DNA of 64,000 bases from Rhyacophila brunnea (taxonomy: Eukaryota; Arthropoda; Insecta; Trichoptera; Rhyacophilidae), in assembly GCA_022495005.1 (NCBI GenBank), contig JAGYXB010000020.1:1922001-1986000 (forward strand), in the 5' to 3' direction. Numbering within the stretch: the stretch's first letter is position 1; every line of letters starts with the position of its first letter. Positions 10,562 through 20,706 of the stretch are shown here, in pieces. The notes below the pieces were generated by a model. The model did not search any database. It worked only from the letters and a program-made list of their open reading frames with translations, and had not been told where the DNA came from. The translations under genes were made by a program, and so were the position numbers.

Positions 10562-11550
10562 CAGGGGGGGGCAAACTGCGGCCCGCGGGCCGCATGTGGC
10601 CCGCCGAGTATTTTTTTGCGGCCCGCCATCATTAATTGTACTTCTGATTACGAATAACTTTTTTATATATTTTTTTAAAAAATATTGACAATAGATTAAA
10701 ATTTGAAGAATTCGTTGTTTCGTAAATGTATTATCTCAGTAGGTACGTCTTCCTTGCGTCTCGTCTCACACTATGTAACCTCTATTTTCTACGTTGAACA
10801 TCGTGATAGATTTAAATACTTTTAACTCCGCGTTGCAAGGAAAAAAAATATATGCCCATGGTATGGTAAAAAGTTTGAATGGATTACAATTAAAACTCAA
10901 GTTATTCCTTCGACAAATATCAAATAACAACGTGGACCACTTTCCAACGTTGAAATTGCTGAATATACCAGAATATAAATTTGAAGAATACGGTAAATTT
11001 ATTAAAGCTCTGAATGACGATTTTTCACAAAGATTTGGTGACTTCCGAAAAATTGAAACAAGTTTAGCAATAGTACGCGATCCATTTTCAATAGATATTG
11101 ATAGTGTACCGACAGAGCTACAACTTGAGATTATTGATCTGCAGTGTGACACTGATTTAAGAGAATTGCATCGTCGTGAAGAAATCTCCAAATTTTACAA
11201 TGCCCTTAATTCAGACAAATTCGACCAACTTAAAGATTATGAAAGAAAAATCTTCATTATTTTTGGATCAATCTATATATGTGAACAAACATTTTCGATC
11301 ATGAACCTCAATAAAAATTCTTTACGATCAAATATCTCCGATGCCCATTTAGAAGTAGTTTTGAGAATATCAACTACAAAATTAACACCTGGATTAAAAA
11401 AAAATGTACAACAGTTTCATTCTTCTCATTAATTTTTTTGTAATGTTTAGTTTTCGTGATAATAAATAGTGTATATGCTATACTTGCGGCCCGCCGCTCA
11501 TTTTGAATTTTTGAATTTGGCCCTCCATCCAAAAAGTTTGCCCCCCTCTG
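10562..11550 (+). mobile_element. hAT element (Buster/ZBED-like, GTF2IRD2-type TIR), 989 bp
   Basis: TIRs are CAGGGGGGGGCAAACT and the complement of CAGAGGGGGGCAAACT. The perfect 8-bp duplication ATTTAGAG lies at 10554-10561 and 11551-11558, with the nnnTAnnn form. GC-rich subterminal text (CGGCCCGCGGGCC left, GCGGCCCGCCGC right) resembles the hAT group that gave rise to vertebrate GTF2IRD2-like genes. Internally deleted: only the transposase C-terminus remains. Confidence 0.92.
10794..11432 (+). pseudogene. hAT transposase C-terminal fragment (ZBED/GTF2IRD2-like)
   Basis: A 212-codon frame without stops encodes the C-terminal part of a hAT transposase. The dimerisation (hATC) motif YICEQTFSIMN lies at about 161-171, followed by LRSNISDAHLEVVLRI (177-192), matching the CE..FS.M....R..L.D.HL pattern. 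The frame opens at a TTG after an upstream stop at about 10776. The first ATG is at 10863, so there is no proper N-terminus. The BED finger and catalytic N-terminal half are missing. It lies wholly inside the 10562-11550 element. The long intact frame suggests a fairly recent insertion, but the fragment cannot be an active transposase on its own. Confidence 0.8.
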
Positions 11551-11722
11551 ATTTAGAGTCTCTCAATTTTCTGCCTCTACGATACTCGGTTCACCAGCAG
11601 GAACTACTTGGCGTTCTTCTTTAGCAAAGATTCACATAGGTCTCCCTCCTGAGCATTCATAAAGCATTTTTTTGGGATTTGGGAGTCGTTCATTTGTTGC
11701 AGGTGCACAAGTAGTGCGTAAC

Positions 11723-12551
11723 CAGTGCTTGAAATGGAAAATTTTATGACCTGGAGCCTTAGACTATAGATACATCTAGACGCCACCCATTGCATTTCTA
11801 AATGAAGCTGCGTGCCGTGCGTTTGGTTTTTGGGCGAGCGAACGCATTCGTATTCAAATGTTCGAGACCATAGACCATTTCGCTAGTGCTCGCACTAGAC
11901 ACTCTATTTTTTTACGTTATATAGTATTTTTAAGCAGTCAAAATGCAACCATTAGGTAAAAATATTTTATAATTTAAGTTATTTTAAAGAAACACGGTCA
12001 CTTGATATTAAAATATATAATAATAAGTACAAATAAATCTCCATCCATCTTCTTGCTTATCAGTACGGCTACCACATTTTAATACAACACACAGAACAAT
12101 CTTTTCTACTTAATTAACTAAAAATATTTACCACTGACTTTATGTTTAACTCAAAAATAGCAATTTTAGCAACACGGTTATCGACGCTTAGTTAAGCAAT
12201 AAAGTAAGATTTGGCGGCTACACCGTAGCAAACCATCTCCCACATCTGTAAACCTTTTATCTTACTCTAGCGCGTGTCGCAAAGATTATAAGGGTGCCGA
12301 ATACTTTCTCACTCGCACTTATGCATCGTTTTTGTTCAGGCCTTGCCTGGAGCACTTGATAAATTTATGAAAATATTAACATTGTAATTATCCAATTTTA
12401 TGTGTATTTTATAAAAATAAGCGTGTAAGATTTTTTTGTTTTATGGCTTATCTAACTCAGTAGGTAGGTCAAATATTTTTTTCCATGAGACGGAGTGGTA
12501 ATTTTGGTGATTCTATGAACCGGAACGGCGCTCCGGTCATTTCGAGCTCTG
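11723..12551. mobile_element. hAT-like MITE split by a 588-bp insertion
   Basis: Ends CAGTGCTTGAAATGG and CATTTCGAGCTCTG, and an interior sharing ACTCAG, GAGACGGAG and GAACCGGAACGGCGCTCCGGT, match the 235-bp element at 14634-14868. The outer duplication is weak (TGCGTAAC versus TTCTCAAC). It is split by 11758-12345, which is flanked by CCTGGAGC on both sides (11750-11757, 12346-12353). Confidence 0.75.
11758..12345. mobile_element. Insertion inside the hAT-like MITE, 8-bp duplication
   Basis: The perfect 8-bp repeat CCTGGAGC flanks 588 bp that are absent from the related element at 14634-14868. Terminal inverted repeats are not obvious (starts CTTAGAC, ends GGCCTTG), so the superfamily is open. 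The 8-bp duplication suggests a hAT. Confidence 0.6.
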
Positions 12552-13090
12552 TTCTCAACATTATTATTATTAAATGATTTTATTATCCATATATTGAATG
12601 CAATTAATAATAATTTATTTATGTAAAGGCCTTCTTTGCATAACAATAATATTATGAAAATAAATATCTAGGTACCTAAATATAATTACAATAATGTTTG
12701 TTTCATTAGTTGTGTGTTATTTTGTATTTTAGAAAATGCTGTAATTTTTGTTTTGTTTTGTATAGTTAATCAAAAGTAGTATTCTCATATTATCAGAGAT
12801 AATAATAAAAACAATTTGTTTGCAAAAAAATATAGAATGACGGCCATTATCTGGCAGAGAAATTTTTATATCTGGTAATAAAATCGGGAATTTTTATTTT
12901 TCACTTATAGAAACACCATTTTTGTTTATGACATTTCCGAAAGCTTTCGTCGCGAAGCTTCACGACAAAAGCCGACCAATCCTGCCGGCATACTTGTTTA
13001 CAATGGTCGACAGACGCGTTCGATTTGCTTTCGGTCTCTACATCTGACAGTTGACTGCTAAAACCACAGCAATGTAGAAAACTAAACAGT
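12552..13090. promoter_or_regulatory. Candidate promoter region of the Ig-domain gene
   Basis: AT-rich to about 12935, then a more GC-balanced stretch at about 12940-13090 with a TCGCGAAGCTTC-type palindrome, just upstream of the candidate first exon. This base shift is what a promoter in an AT-rich intergenic region would show. No transcription start can be proven. Confidence 0.35.
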
Positions 13091-13219
13091 GCAAGTGACC
13101 AAGTATTATTTATGTGATGTTTCAGTCGTGATTTCATACAAATAGAACGTTTAAAGTGTCAATTAGTGTGAAAATGTTCATCGCGAAAAGCTCAACATCT
13201 TTGCTGATTTTTTTTATAT
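13091..13219 (+). CDS. Candidate exon 1: 5' UTR and signal-sequence start of an Ig-superfamily gene
   Basis: An ATG at 13174 in insect-like context (GAAAATG) opens 15 codons, MFIAKSSTSLLIFFI, that form the charged start and hydrophobic core of a signal peptide. One nucleotide of the next codon follows, then a strong donor GTAAGTAG at 13220. A TTTCAGTC at about 13119 resembles an arthropod initiator, so transcription could start there; the 5' edge is arbitrary. Spliced to the exon at 44864-45013 (which needs exactly one donor nucleotide), the frame continues as F-LLTDHSRCDEAPGF and lengthens the hydrophobic core. The intron would be 31,644 bp. The join is inference; each splice signal is seen directly. 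Confidence 0.5.
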
Positions 13220-14633
13220 GTAAGTAGCATAAAAATGCACTTAAATGCATGCCGTCTCTTTTGTGCACTGCCGGCGGAGTTCTTTTGTTTTAATTAGTAT
13301 AGGGTCGACTATTTATAAACATATTTCCTTTCATGTATGCATATTATCAACAGACGAGTAGTTTTTAAACATAAAAACTCGTCTGGACGGTTATTATTAT
13401 ATTTTTGAACAGAGCCGCACCGCACCGAGTTTGCATTGTATTTTAATTAAACTATTCTATACACACGTAGTACAAGTACATAATGGATAGGGTTAATTAT
13501 TTGGAGTTACACGGGATTGTATTAGATCACCAATGTTTCGTTATTGCAAAAAAACTTAAACAAACTTCAATACCTATCTATTATTCTACTTGGATTGAGA
13601 TAAACATAAGAGAACCAACTGCAAAATTGCTAAATGGAGATATTGAGCTTCAAAGTCTGTACATGTTTTTATATATTTTATCTAAATGCTGTGAAAATAA
13701 AAACTATTAAATACTTTGACTATTATTATTATATCTCTATTACCAGTAAAAGAATATGTACAGTTGTTTCCTTTTCATTTTATGACATTTTCCCGACAAA
13801 CAATCACTAGAAACTATTTTACACAAAGGAACCAATTGCTGATTCTCATTTTTATTATTCCATAATACTTGCAAAATCGTTAACTATTTATTTATCATAA
13901 AATATCAAATTGCAAATAAATATTTGTAGGTATATCTCTAATAACCTAAGCAAGATAACGTAAGGTAAATATAGAGTACTCCATACCATCAAAGAAACCT
14001 TGACCTCTTGCCTCTTCAGTTTTCTGACACTTTGATACTGACTATGACAGATACTTAGCAGTTGGTTCTTTTTTCATAACAGAAAATTTGAGGCTTAGAA
14101 CATTTGTCCGTTAAGCAAAAAGAAAATAATGTAAATAAAATGGAAGCTAGACCGAATTGAACTTGGATCTCTTTAATTGACATTTGGATTTTTTGAACAT
14201 GTTCCCATTGATAACTCAAAATACCTAAAAACGTTAGTTGGTTTCCTTTTGCTTATCGCTATCCACTACTTTATTGTCAATGGTTTCGACGTTTACCGGC
14301 AATCCACTATTGGTAATTTATATTTTTTTTACCATCATTATTCATATAATACCTATGGTACGATTAGAATCGAGTGAAATATAAAGATTTTTATATTATT
14401 TTATTCAATAACTAGACCATCAGAATTTTTCAGACTGAATTCCTCTATTTATGTCTTGTAGTGAAAAATTAAAATCACCCATTATTAATATTGAATAGGT
14501 ATAAGTCGGTTAAAATGCCGATAATAACAATAACATTATGTTACTTGTATACCTATCAATTAAAAAAAATGAGCTTACTATTAATCTATTATCTGGATGG
14601 CTTCATCAATACTCAATATTATTCATGTGTATC
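13220..14633. other. Non-coding, with one short hairpin
   Basis: No gene is recognised. At 13351-13385 CAGACGAGTAGTTTTT pairs with AAAAACTCGTCTG around a short loop. The frame at 13483-13710 starts with an ATG but has no domain, and AT-rich codon use gives no support. Confidence 0.5.
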
Positions 14634-14868
14634 CAGCGCTCGAAATGGAAAAGTTTACGAACCGGAGCGCTCGAAATTTTCTGAGGATAATAACATGTTT
14701 ATCAAATTTTATGAGTATTTTACAAACATAAGTGTGATAGATTTTTTGTTATATGACATATCTAGCTCAGACGGTCAAATTATTTTGTCCACGAGACGGA
14801 GCTATAACTTTATAGATTTCACGAACCGGAACGGCGCTCCGGTGCGCTCCGGTCCATTTCGAGCACTG
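14634..14868. mobile_element. hAT-like MITE, 235 bp
   Basis: TIRs are CAGCGCTCGAAATGGA and TCCATTTCGAGCACTG. The perfect 8-bp duplication TGTGTATC lies at 14626-14633 and 14869-14876. Related copies are at 11723-12551 and a fragment at 2271-2335. Non-coding; the frame running across it is incidental. Confidence 0.92.
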
Positions 14869-15473
14869 TGTGTATCATATTTATTTTGCTGATTAACACC
14901 GGAAGTGCTATAGATAGATTTTTCAGTATAGGATAAGCATCTGACAAATAATTCCCAATTTTCCATCAATAAATTCTTGAAAAGTATCTCACTTCAATAT
15001 TATCTTGTATGATGAAATATATTATCTGATTAGTTCTTGTGTAGGTAGATAGTAGCGCGTTTAGTGACCGCAGAGGACCGACTGATTTTGAGCCAACCTA
15101 CGATAAAAAAGCAACACTTTGTATAATGAAGGATGTAGGTACTTATATAATATTTGCAATTTTTGCCTTAATTTGCTGTCTCGTGATCTCTCTACTCTCA
15201 CGAGATGTCACTGATTTTAAGATTGTTAAAAAATAATGATTGTTGAATGTTTGTTCTGTGAAACCGAAATCGATATTATTATAAAAATAAAATTATTAGC
15301 TTGTGAGAAATACACATCTTTTAAAGATTTTGATATAATTTTATGACTGGTTTAATCTGTTTGGAGGCCCCCTTTTAATTTTTCTGGCGTATCGGTTGTC
15401 GCCGCTGTATGTACCTACTACCTAGGTACCTACTAAATAATTTAGTAATGACATATTCGTGCGGATACGCCTA

Positions 15474-15665
15474 CTATGATGCAGTGGTTAACACACTTGG
15501 CTCCTGATCGGCGAGTCGCAGGTTCAAATCCTGCAGGTGGATTTAATTAGGTTGATTTAAAAAAAATGATTTGTGCTTGTTCCCCGGGGCCTCGACCCAT
15601 TGTTTTGCGAGAACCAATAACAACCACTCCTCGTAGACAGTGTGTAGGTAACTTGATGAATCCTG
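15474..15665 (+). mobile_element. tRNA-derived SINE-like element
   Basis: A-box-like GCAGTGGTTAACACAC and B box GGTTCAAATCC (15521-15531) lie in a tRNA-sized head, followed by a non-tRNA body (CCCCGGGGCCTCGACCC; GAACCAATAACAACCACTCC). The head ends CCTGCAGGTGGA but the acceptor stem does not pair with its start, so it is not called a tRNA gene. Confidence 0.65.
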
Positions 15666-16511
15666 TGCGTATAAATGTTGATAATAATGGTTTAGAAGTA
15701 ATACCTAGTAGGTACCTACTTAAGTATACCTAATATAGTTTGGTAATACCTGTAAATGCTGCATACTTAGACCATATTTTCCGCAATGAAAAGTAGATAA
15801 CGATGTACTCCTTATACACCAATGATTCCAAATCATAAGCCGGCCTCACCTGCAACGTGCGATTGGTCGAATGCGACTTTTTATTTTGAAAAAAAAACAT
15901 CTACTGTTAAACGAGATAAGTTGTACGCTTCTCGGACTGCGAGTCGAAGACGCCAGAACGCATACGAACACCTACGAATTGGTCATTCCTATATCGGCTC
16001 GCCGATCGCCGCATCCAAATATCTATACGTTTCGAAGGTTACGTGCAACTGTAGATGTACGCGGTCTTCATATTATGCAACACCGAATCGACGTTCTTGG
16101 AAGGTTTGATTTATGGCTGTACGGTAATGCAAATGACTGGCCCAGAACCAATGACATTGTTAAAGGGAGTGGTGGAAGGGAGCACTGTAAGTTGGTCTCC
16201 AACCTTCGATAGAAGAGAAAAACACCAATAGAAGAAAATTTCCAAATACCTATTTATGTAGTCGTAATAGTTGAGGTTTGATAGATCAAAACTTAGCGAA
16301 TAGGTATCGCTTCAAGTTTTGTATTTTCTTCAATATTATAAAAATTGACAGCATACGAGATACCTAGGCATTTATTTTAATTCCAGGACTTTGTAATCAT
16401 TTGTTTACTTTTTAGTTGCTGCATTTCTCGGGATTGGATGAAAGTAAAAAATCCCCGATGTAACTCTTTCAAATAGATTTAATTTCAAATCACGAAATGA
16501 AAAATACCTAC
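15666..16511. other. Unassigned, moderately GC-balanced segment
   Basis: Two overlapping frames (15822-16109 and 15871-16212) occupy 15.8-16.2 kb. Neither translation shows a recognisable domain, splice signals or start context. The stretch may be a decayed element, but no terminal repeats were found. Confidence 0.4.
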
Positions 16512-16700
16512 CCAGGGAACTCGTAAATAATGGGAACTGAAATACCTAACGGGTAAGGAGTAGCTGGTAACCGATCTCGAGTAAGGAATAATCCAGGATA
16601 AGAATACGTCATACATCGAATACTGACAAATGCTCTCGGTTTATGCATTGACGCTTATTTAATATTAGTGTATTACACACACTATTGCACGTGCATAATG
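16512..16700 (+). repeat. Dispersed repeat R1 (copy 1)
   Basis: Shares a run of text with 48036-48250, including GGAACTGAAATACCTAACGG, AACCGATCTC, AATACGTCAT and CACACTATTGCAC. No termini or coding potential are recognised. Confidence 0.7.
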
Positions 16701-16974
16701 CGTGTTTCATTTTCGTATCAAAATGTAGCGTATTGAATATAGCCTATCGGAATTCTATTTATTATCTGCTCTGTGACCGTATGTATGCGTTATCTAAGAA
16801 TATCTTGAAAAGATGAATTTATTCATCGAAAAAATATTTATGAAATAATTCTTATAATGTACTTAGATAATATAAGGAAATACATTCATTTTATAATATT
16901 ACATATTATTGTAACTGAATTTATAGTATTATTTATTTCAATATTTTAATAATGAATTAATAAGAAACGGTTCG

Positions 16975-18026
16975 ACTTTCAATTATCAAATTTTAAATTT
17001 GATATCTCGAGTATATTAGCCGAGAGAGCTAAAAAAACTCTCGACTTTGATTATGAACGGTATTTTATAAATTTCTCGAGAAAACAAATATTCTGCATTT
17101 TGAAAATTCTCGAATCTCGAGAAATCATATTAAGCTCTACGTGAGGTGAGTTTCGATGAATGCTGGGTTATGAATTCTTAAAGTATAGATTAATACTTAT
17201 CACTCTCGATGTACCTACTTCCGTGTGGCTTGTTTTATAATTTTTGTATTTATTCTACTTAGTACATTGTTAATTTGTCATGTTGTGAATGTTTTGACGG
17301 TATAATTTGTAACGCTAGATATGTTTCAATATTTACCAAACTGCGTACTTAAATTGCAAAAATAAATAGGCGGGTTGGTACATACTTAACCATAAGCGTC
17401 TTATGGGCTCATTGTAATCTTATTGCGTCCCTGTGTGTGAGTTTATAAAACATGAAAGAGGTGCATCGAGCGTGTATATTTTTTGTTTATCTTTCTCTGT
17501 ATTTGCTTTTAAAAAACAAATAATGCTCTTTGAAGTCAGCTCGGCGTTATGTTTAATTTAGAAATTTTTACTTTTACGAAAGACTGAAGATGCTTCCAGC
17601 TGTGCTTTCGTTTTATTTCTTTCATTGCACTGAAATACTTTTAATCGTATCATTTATTTCATTTATTATTCTTACTGAAGGGTTTGTTTGCATGTAACAG
17701 TCTTCCTTCTTCGTTACTCTTTCCAACTCTGGATATCATGGAACAGAGCACTGACAACCAAATAATTCGCGTAGAAAGAAAATAAACCATTATTTTTTAT
17801 GATGAATATTTTACATTGTAGTTAATTTTAATAATTAAATTACTCCCCCTGTCTAGACAAAATGCTGTACTGTTGCGTTATTCGTACTTGCGCATGTTCT
17901 TAATGCATCTCAATGTTATGTAGTTAAATACTGATTAAGTACCTACTTATTACTTTATGTTCAACTACACGATTTCGTCCACGTGAAATAAAAAGTAAAA
18001 AAGTACTTACTTTAACAAATTTAGTA
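16975..18026. other. AT-rich non-coding, with a CTCGAGA-rich hAT-like fragment
   Basis: 16975-17137 contains several CTCGAGA-type motifs and ends AAGCTCTA, recalling the hAT at 47318-47970 whose ends read TAGAGTT. It may be a remnant of a related element. The rest to 18026 shows nothing recognisable. Confidence 0.4.
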
Positions 18027-18034
18027 GTCTATAG

Positions 18035-18915
18035 CAGTGGTTCCCAAAGTTGACTGGGCTCCGACCCATCTAACAATAATTTCCAATCTTGGGACCCACC
18101 AATCTCTTAGCTGTCTTAGAGAAAAGAGAGCATAAATATTGGTAATGCTCAGATTCCCTAGTGGCGAGTCGTGGAACTACTTAATGCTGTTTTATTTGTT
18201 CTAATTGACATAAAAAAAATATTTTTTATAAGTGTTACCAATATGAATGAAAGACTGTTGAAATAAGAAACACTACGTAAAAATAAAAAAAAATATTACT
18301 TAAATACCTACACCTGCAAGGTTTTTTTTACCAAGTTATTTCAATGGGAAGGATGTATTTGTTTCTTATTTTTCTTCATTACAGTTGTAGCATCAACTTC
18401 AACTTTTGTTACTTTTAATCGCAGTGAGTTTGATATAGGTATCCAATTTATTTCGGTATTTAGTTTTAATGTTAACCATAGCCGAAAATCCGACCTCACA
18501 TAGATATGAGGTAGTAAAGAGGAGGAGGACTTTCATAGCTTCATCGAACAGGCAAGGATAATTATCAGCAACTGAGAGCCAGAATTTCCGATTGAAACTA
18601 TTTTTCAGTGACGGATCTTCTGATAAATCAATGAGTTGTTCACTTGCTTTAGTTAACATACTAGTTGGTAAGTCGTCTTGAAATGGGTTTCTGGGGACTT
18701 TTAATGGGGACTGTGCTGCCATCTGTAGTACATTGGCAATTCAAATTATTATTATTTTATCACAATATTTTCCGTAACTTAAGTTTATTTAAATTTTTAG
18801 GAATTATAAATAGCTGAATGAAATATCAAATTTATCACTTCCTATTTTTTTTAATTCATGTATACAGTGACGAGGGCCCACTGGTGGGTCGCGACCCATA
18901 GTTTGGGAAACCATG
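18035..18915 (-). mobile_element. hAT element (Buster/ZBED-like), 881 bp
   Basis: TIRs are CAGTGGTTCCCAAAGT (left) and AGTTTGGGAAACCATG (right). The perfect 8-bp duplication GTCTATAG lies at 18027-18034 and 18916-18923 with the nnnTAnnn centre. Subterminal GGGTCGCGACCCATAG and GACCCATC motifs are inverted. It carries a transposase C-terminal remnant on the minus strand and is internally deleted. Confidence 0.92.
18399..18722 (-). pseudogene. hAT transposase C-terminal fragment (ZBED5/FAM200-like)
   Basis: The 107-codon frame contains NSFNRKFWLSVADNYPCL (about 40-57), then TTSYLCEVGFSAMVNIKTKY (69-88) and RNKLD. This is the hAT dimerisation signature found in ZBED5/FAM200-type domesticated transposases and Buster elements. 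The N-terminal catalytic part is missing. The ATG at the start is internal to the ancestral protein. It lies entirely within the element at 18035-18915. Confidence 0.85.
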
Positions 18916-18923
18916 GTCTATAG

Positions 18924-19840
18924 CGCGCCCTCTACCTGCAACTAACCTCACTACGCCGCCGCCATCTGACCACTACATATTCGTGATGAATTTCTATAAG
19001 TGCGTTATTTTAGAGAAGTTTTATCTTATAAGTAGCTCCGGAACCTTCTAAGATAATCTAGATGAAACATTTTCTTTAAATGATACCAGCTATGTAAGTC
19101 TATAAGTAAATAAGCTAAGTATGGAAGTTTCATAAATATTAATTCAATAGTTTTTCAGTTGTTATGTTATAGCCCCGCAATTTTACGCCTATCTTTGCAT
19201 TCTTATCAAAATATTAATGAGCAGCATAATAGATGTCTGGTAATGCATTTGATAAGGTGTGCTTTATCACCCATTGATTCAAGCCTTCTTTCTTATAGTA
19301 TGTTTAATATCCATTTTTATTATCAAACTAAACGTCTGATAATGTGCTTAACCTCAACATTAATAAAGTTTGTTTTCTATAGAATCATACCAGCTTTTCA
19401 AATCAGTATCAACTCAGTCCTAAAGAAGGAATCATCGACTGCACTCTATTAGTAGTTATTTTCTATTTTTTATAATATATCAAATTCTAATAAAGCCAGT
19501 TTAAATATAAATTAGTGTTTATGTTTATATGAAGTTGATCCCGCCTTCCATAACAGTAACGGACCAAACAAACAGACGAAAATAAAATTTAAAAAAATAT
19601 TTTTTGCTTAGTATTTTGAAATCACCACTATAATCTAAGCACTGACAATATATAAATAAGTAGATAAAGATGTCGCTGCTGATTGTCTATTAAATGAATG
19701 GTTGATTAATTTTTTATAATTTAATCTAAACATGATCAAAAATGATCCTCTCCTGGTGAAAACTTTCAACGAAGAATGATTGTCATCACCGCTTCATTAC
19801 TGAGGACCGTAGTCAGTATGGTTTTGTAGTGGTGGCTGCT
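18924..19840. other. Non-coding spacer
   Basis: No recognisable gene or repeat family. The frame at 19159-19452 has no domain and resembles chance ORFs of AT-rich DNA. Confidence 0.45.
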
Positions 19841-19844
19841 CTCC

Positions 19845-19912
19845 TGATCTAGTGTGTAAAGCACCGGGTTCTTACTCGGGTCTCCGGGCTCGATGCCCGG
19901 TGAGGTTACAAG
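19845..19912 (+). mobile_element. tRNA-derived SINE head
   Basis: A tRNA-like block, CTAGTGTGTAAAGCACCGGG followed by the pseudo-B box GGGCTCGATGCCCGG, is related in layout to SINE family B (TCTCGTGGTGCAGTG...). The body is short or lost. No acceptor-stem pairing is seen. Confidence 0.55.
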
Positions 19913-20543
19913 TTACAAGTTACAATATATTATGTGTTTTTTTTTCACATTTCCGATGTTTATGTGATCGTCTCACTTCTACTAGGTACTGCACAACTGT
20001 TTCACTTTTTTGTCTTGGCATCTTTTAACAACACTTCACTGTCCAAGAAACTGTCACTGGAATGATATGCACCAGGCATGTCCAATGTCAAGTAGGCTAT
20101 GCTTTACTATCCATTATCAAAACTAACAGTGACCTATCACACTCTCTCATTGTCATTCAACTTGACCGACCGTATTTTATTATATGGGCATAATATGGAT
20201 GAGTTAGTATGCGTTACAAATTAAACTTATTATGTACTTACTCAATGTCACATTCACTCATCGTCAATATATACTCCTACTGTGCAAAGAGACTATTGCG
20301 CGACGTTAAAGGAAAACTATACCCAAGTTTAAAGCGCGGGGGTTTACATATTTTCTTTCTCTCACTCCTGTGGCAGGCCGTGAGTGATACGATAAGTACA
20401 AATCAAATGATACGACGAGGGCACGTGGGCTTTCTCGTAAGGTGGTTAAGGGAATAAAATAGGAATGGTTAATTCTTTCCATTCCAAACCTCAATGAAAT
20501 CATATTATTATTATTGGCTCTACAATCTTATGTAAATCTGGGA

Positions 20544-20706
20544 CGCCTCACGAAGAGGTTTGTTAACACATTTTTGTTTTACGAGAACTATTAGGTCCAA
20601 ACACACGTTGAAAAATATCATGTGAATTTTTTCCAGACCCAGGATACGAACCCGGGACCCACGACATTATAAGCCCGACGCGTAGTCGCTCGGCCATTAT
20701 GCCACC
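20544..20706 (-). mobile_element. SINE family A, minus-strand copy
   Basis: In reverse complement it shows the head GGCATAATGGCCGAGCGACT, the B-box region GGTTCGTATCC and the family body, lacking the distal tail. Diverged from the 329-556 copy. Confidence 0.75.

Noticed and set aside
15822..16212. Overlapping 95- and 113-codon frames
   Set aside because: No domain, no consistent frame preference; left unassigned.
19845..19912. tRNA gene candidate
   Set aside because: Pseudo-A and B boxes only; arms do not fold convincingly and the sequence resembles SINE B heads.
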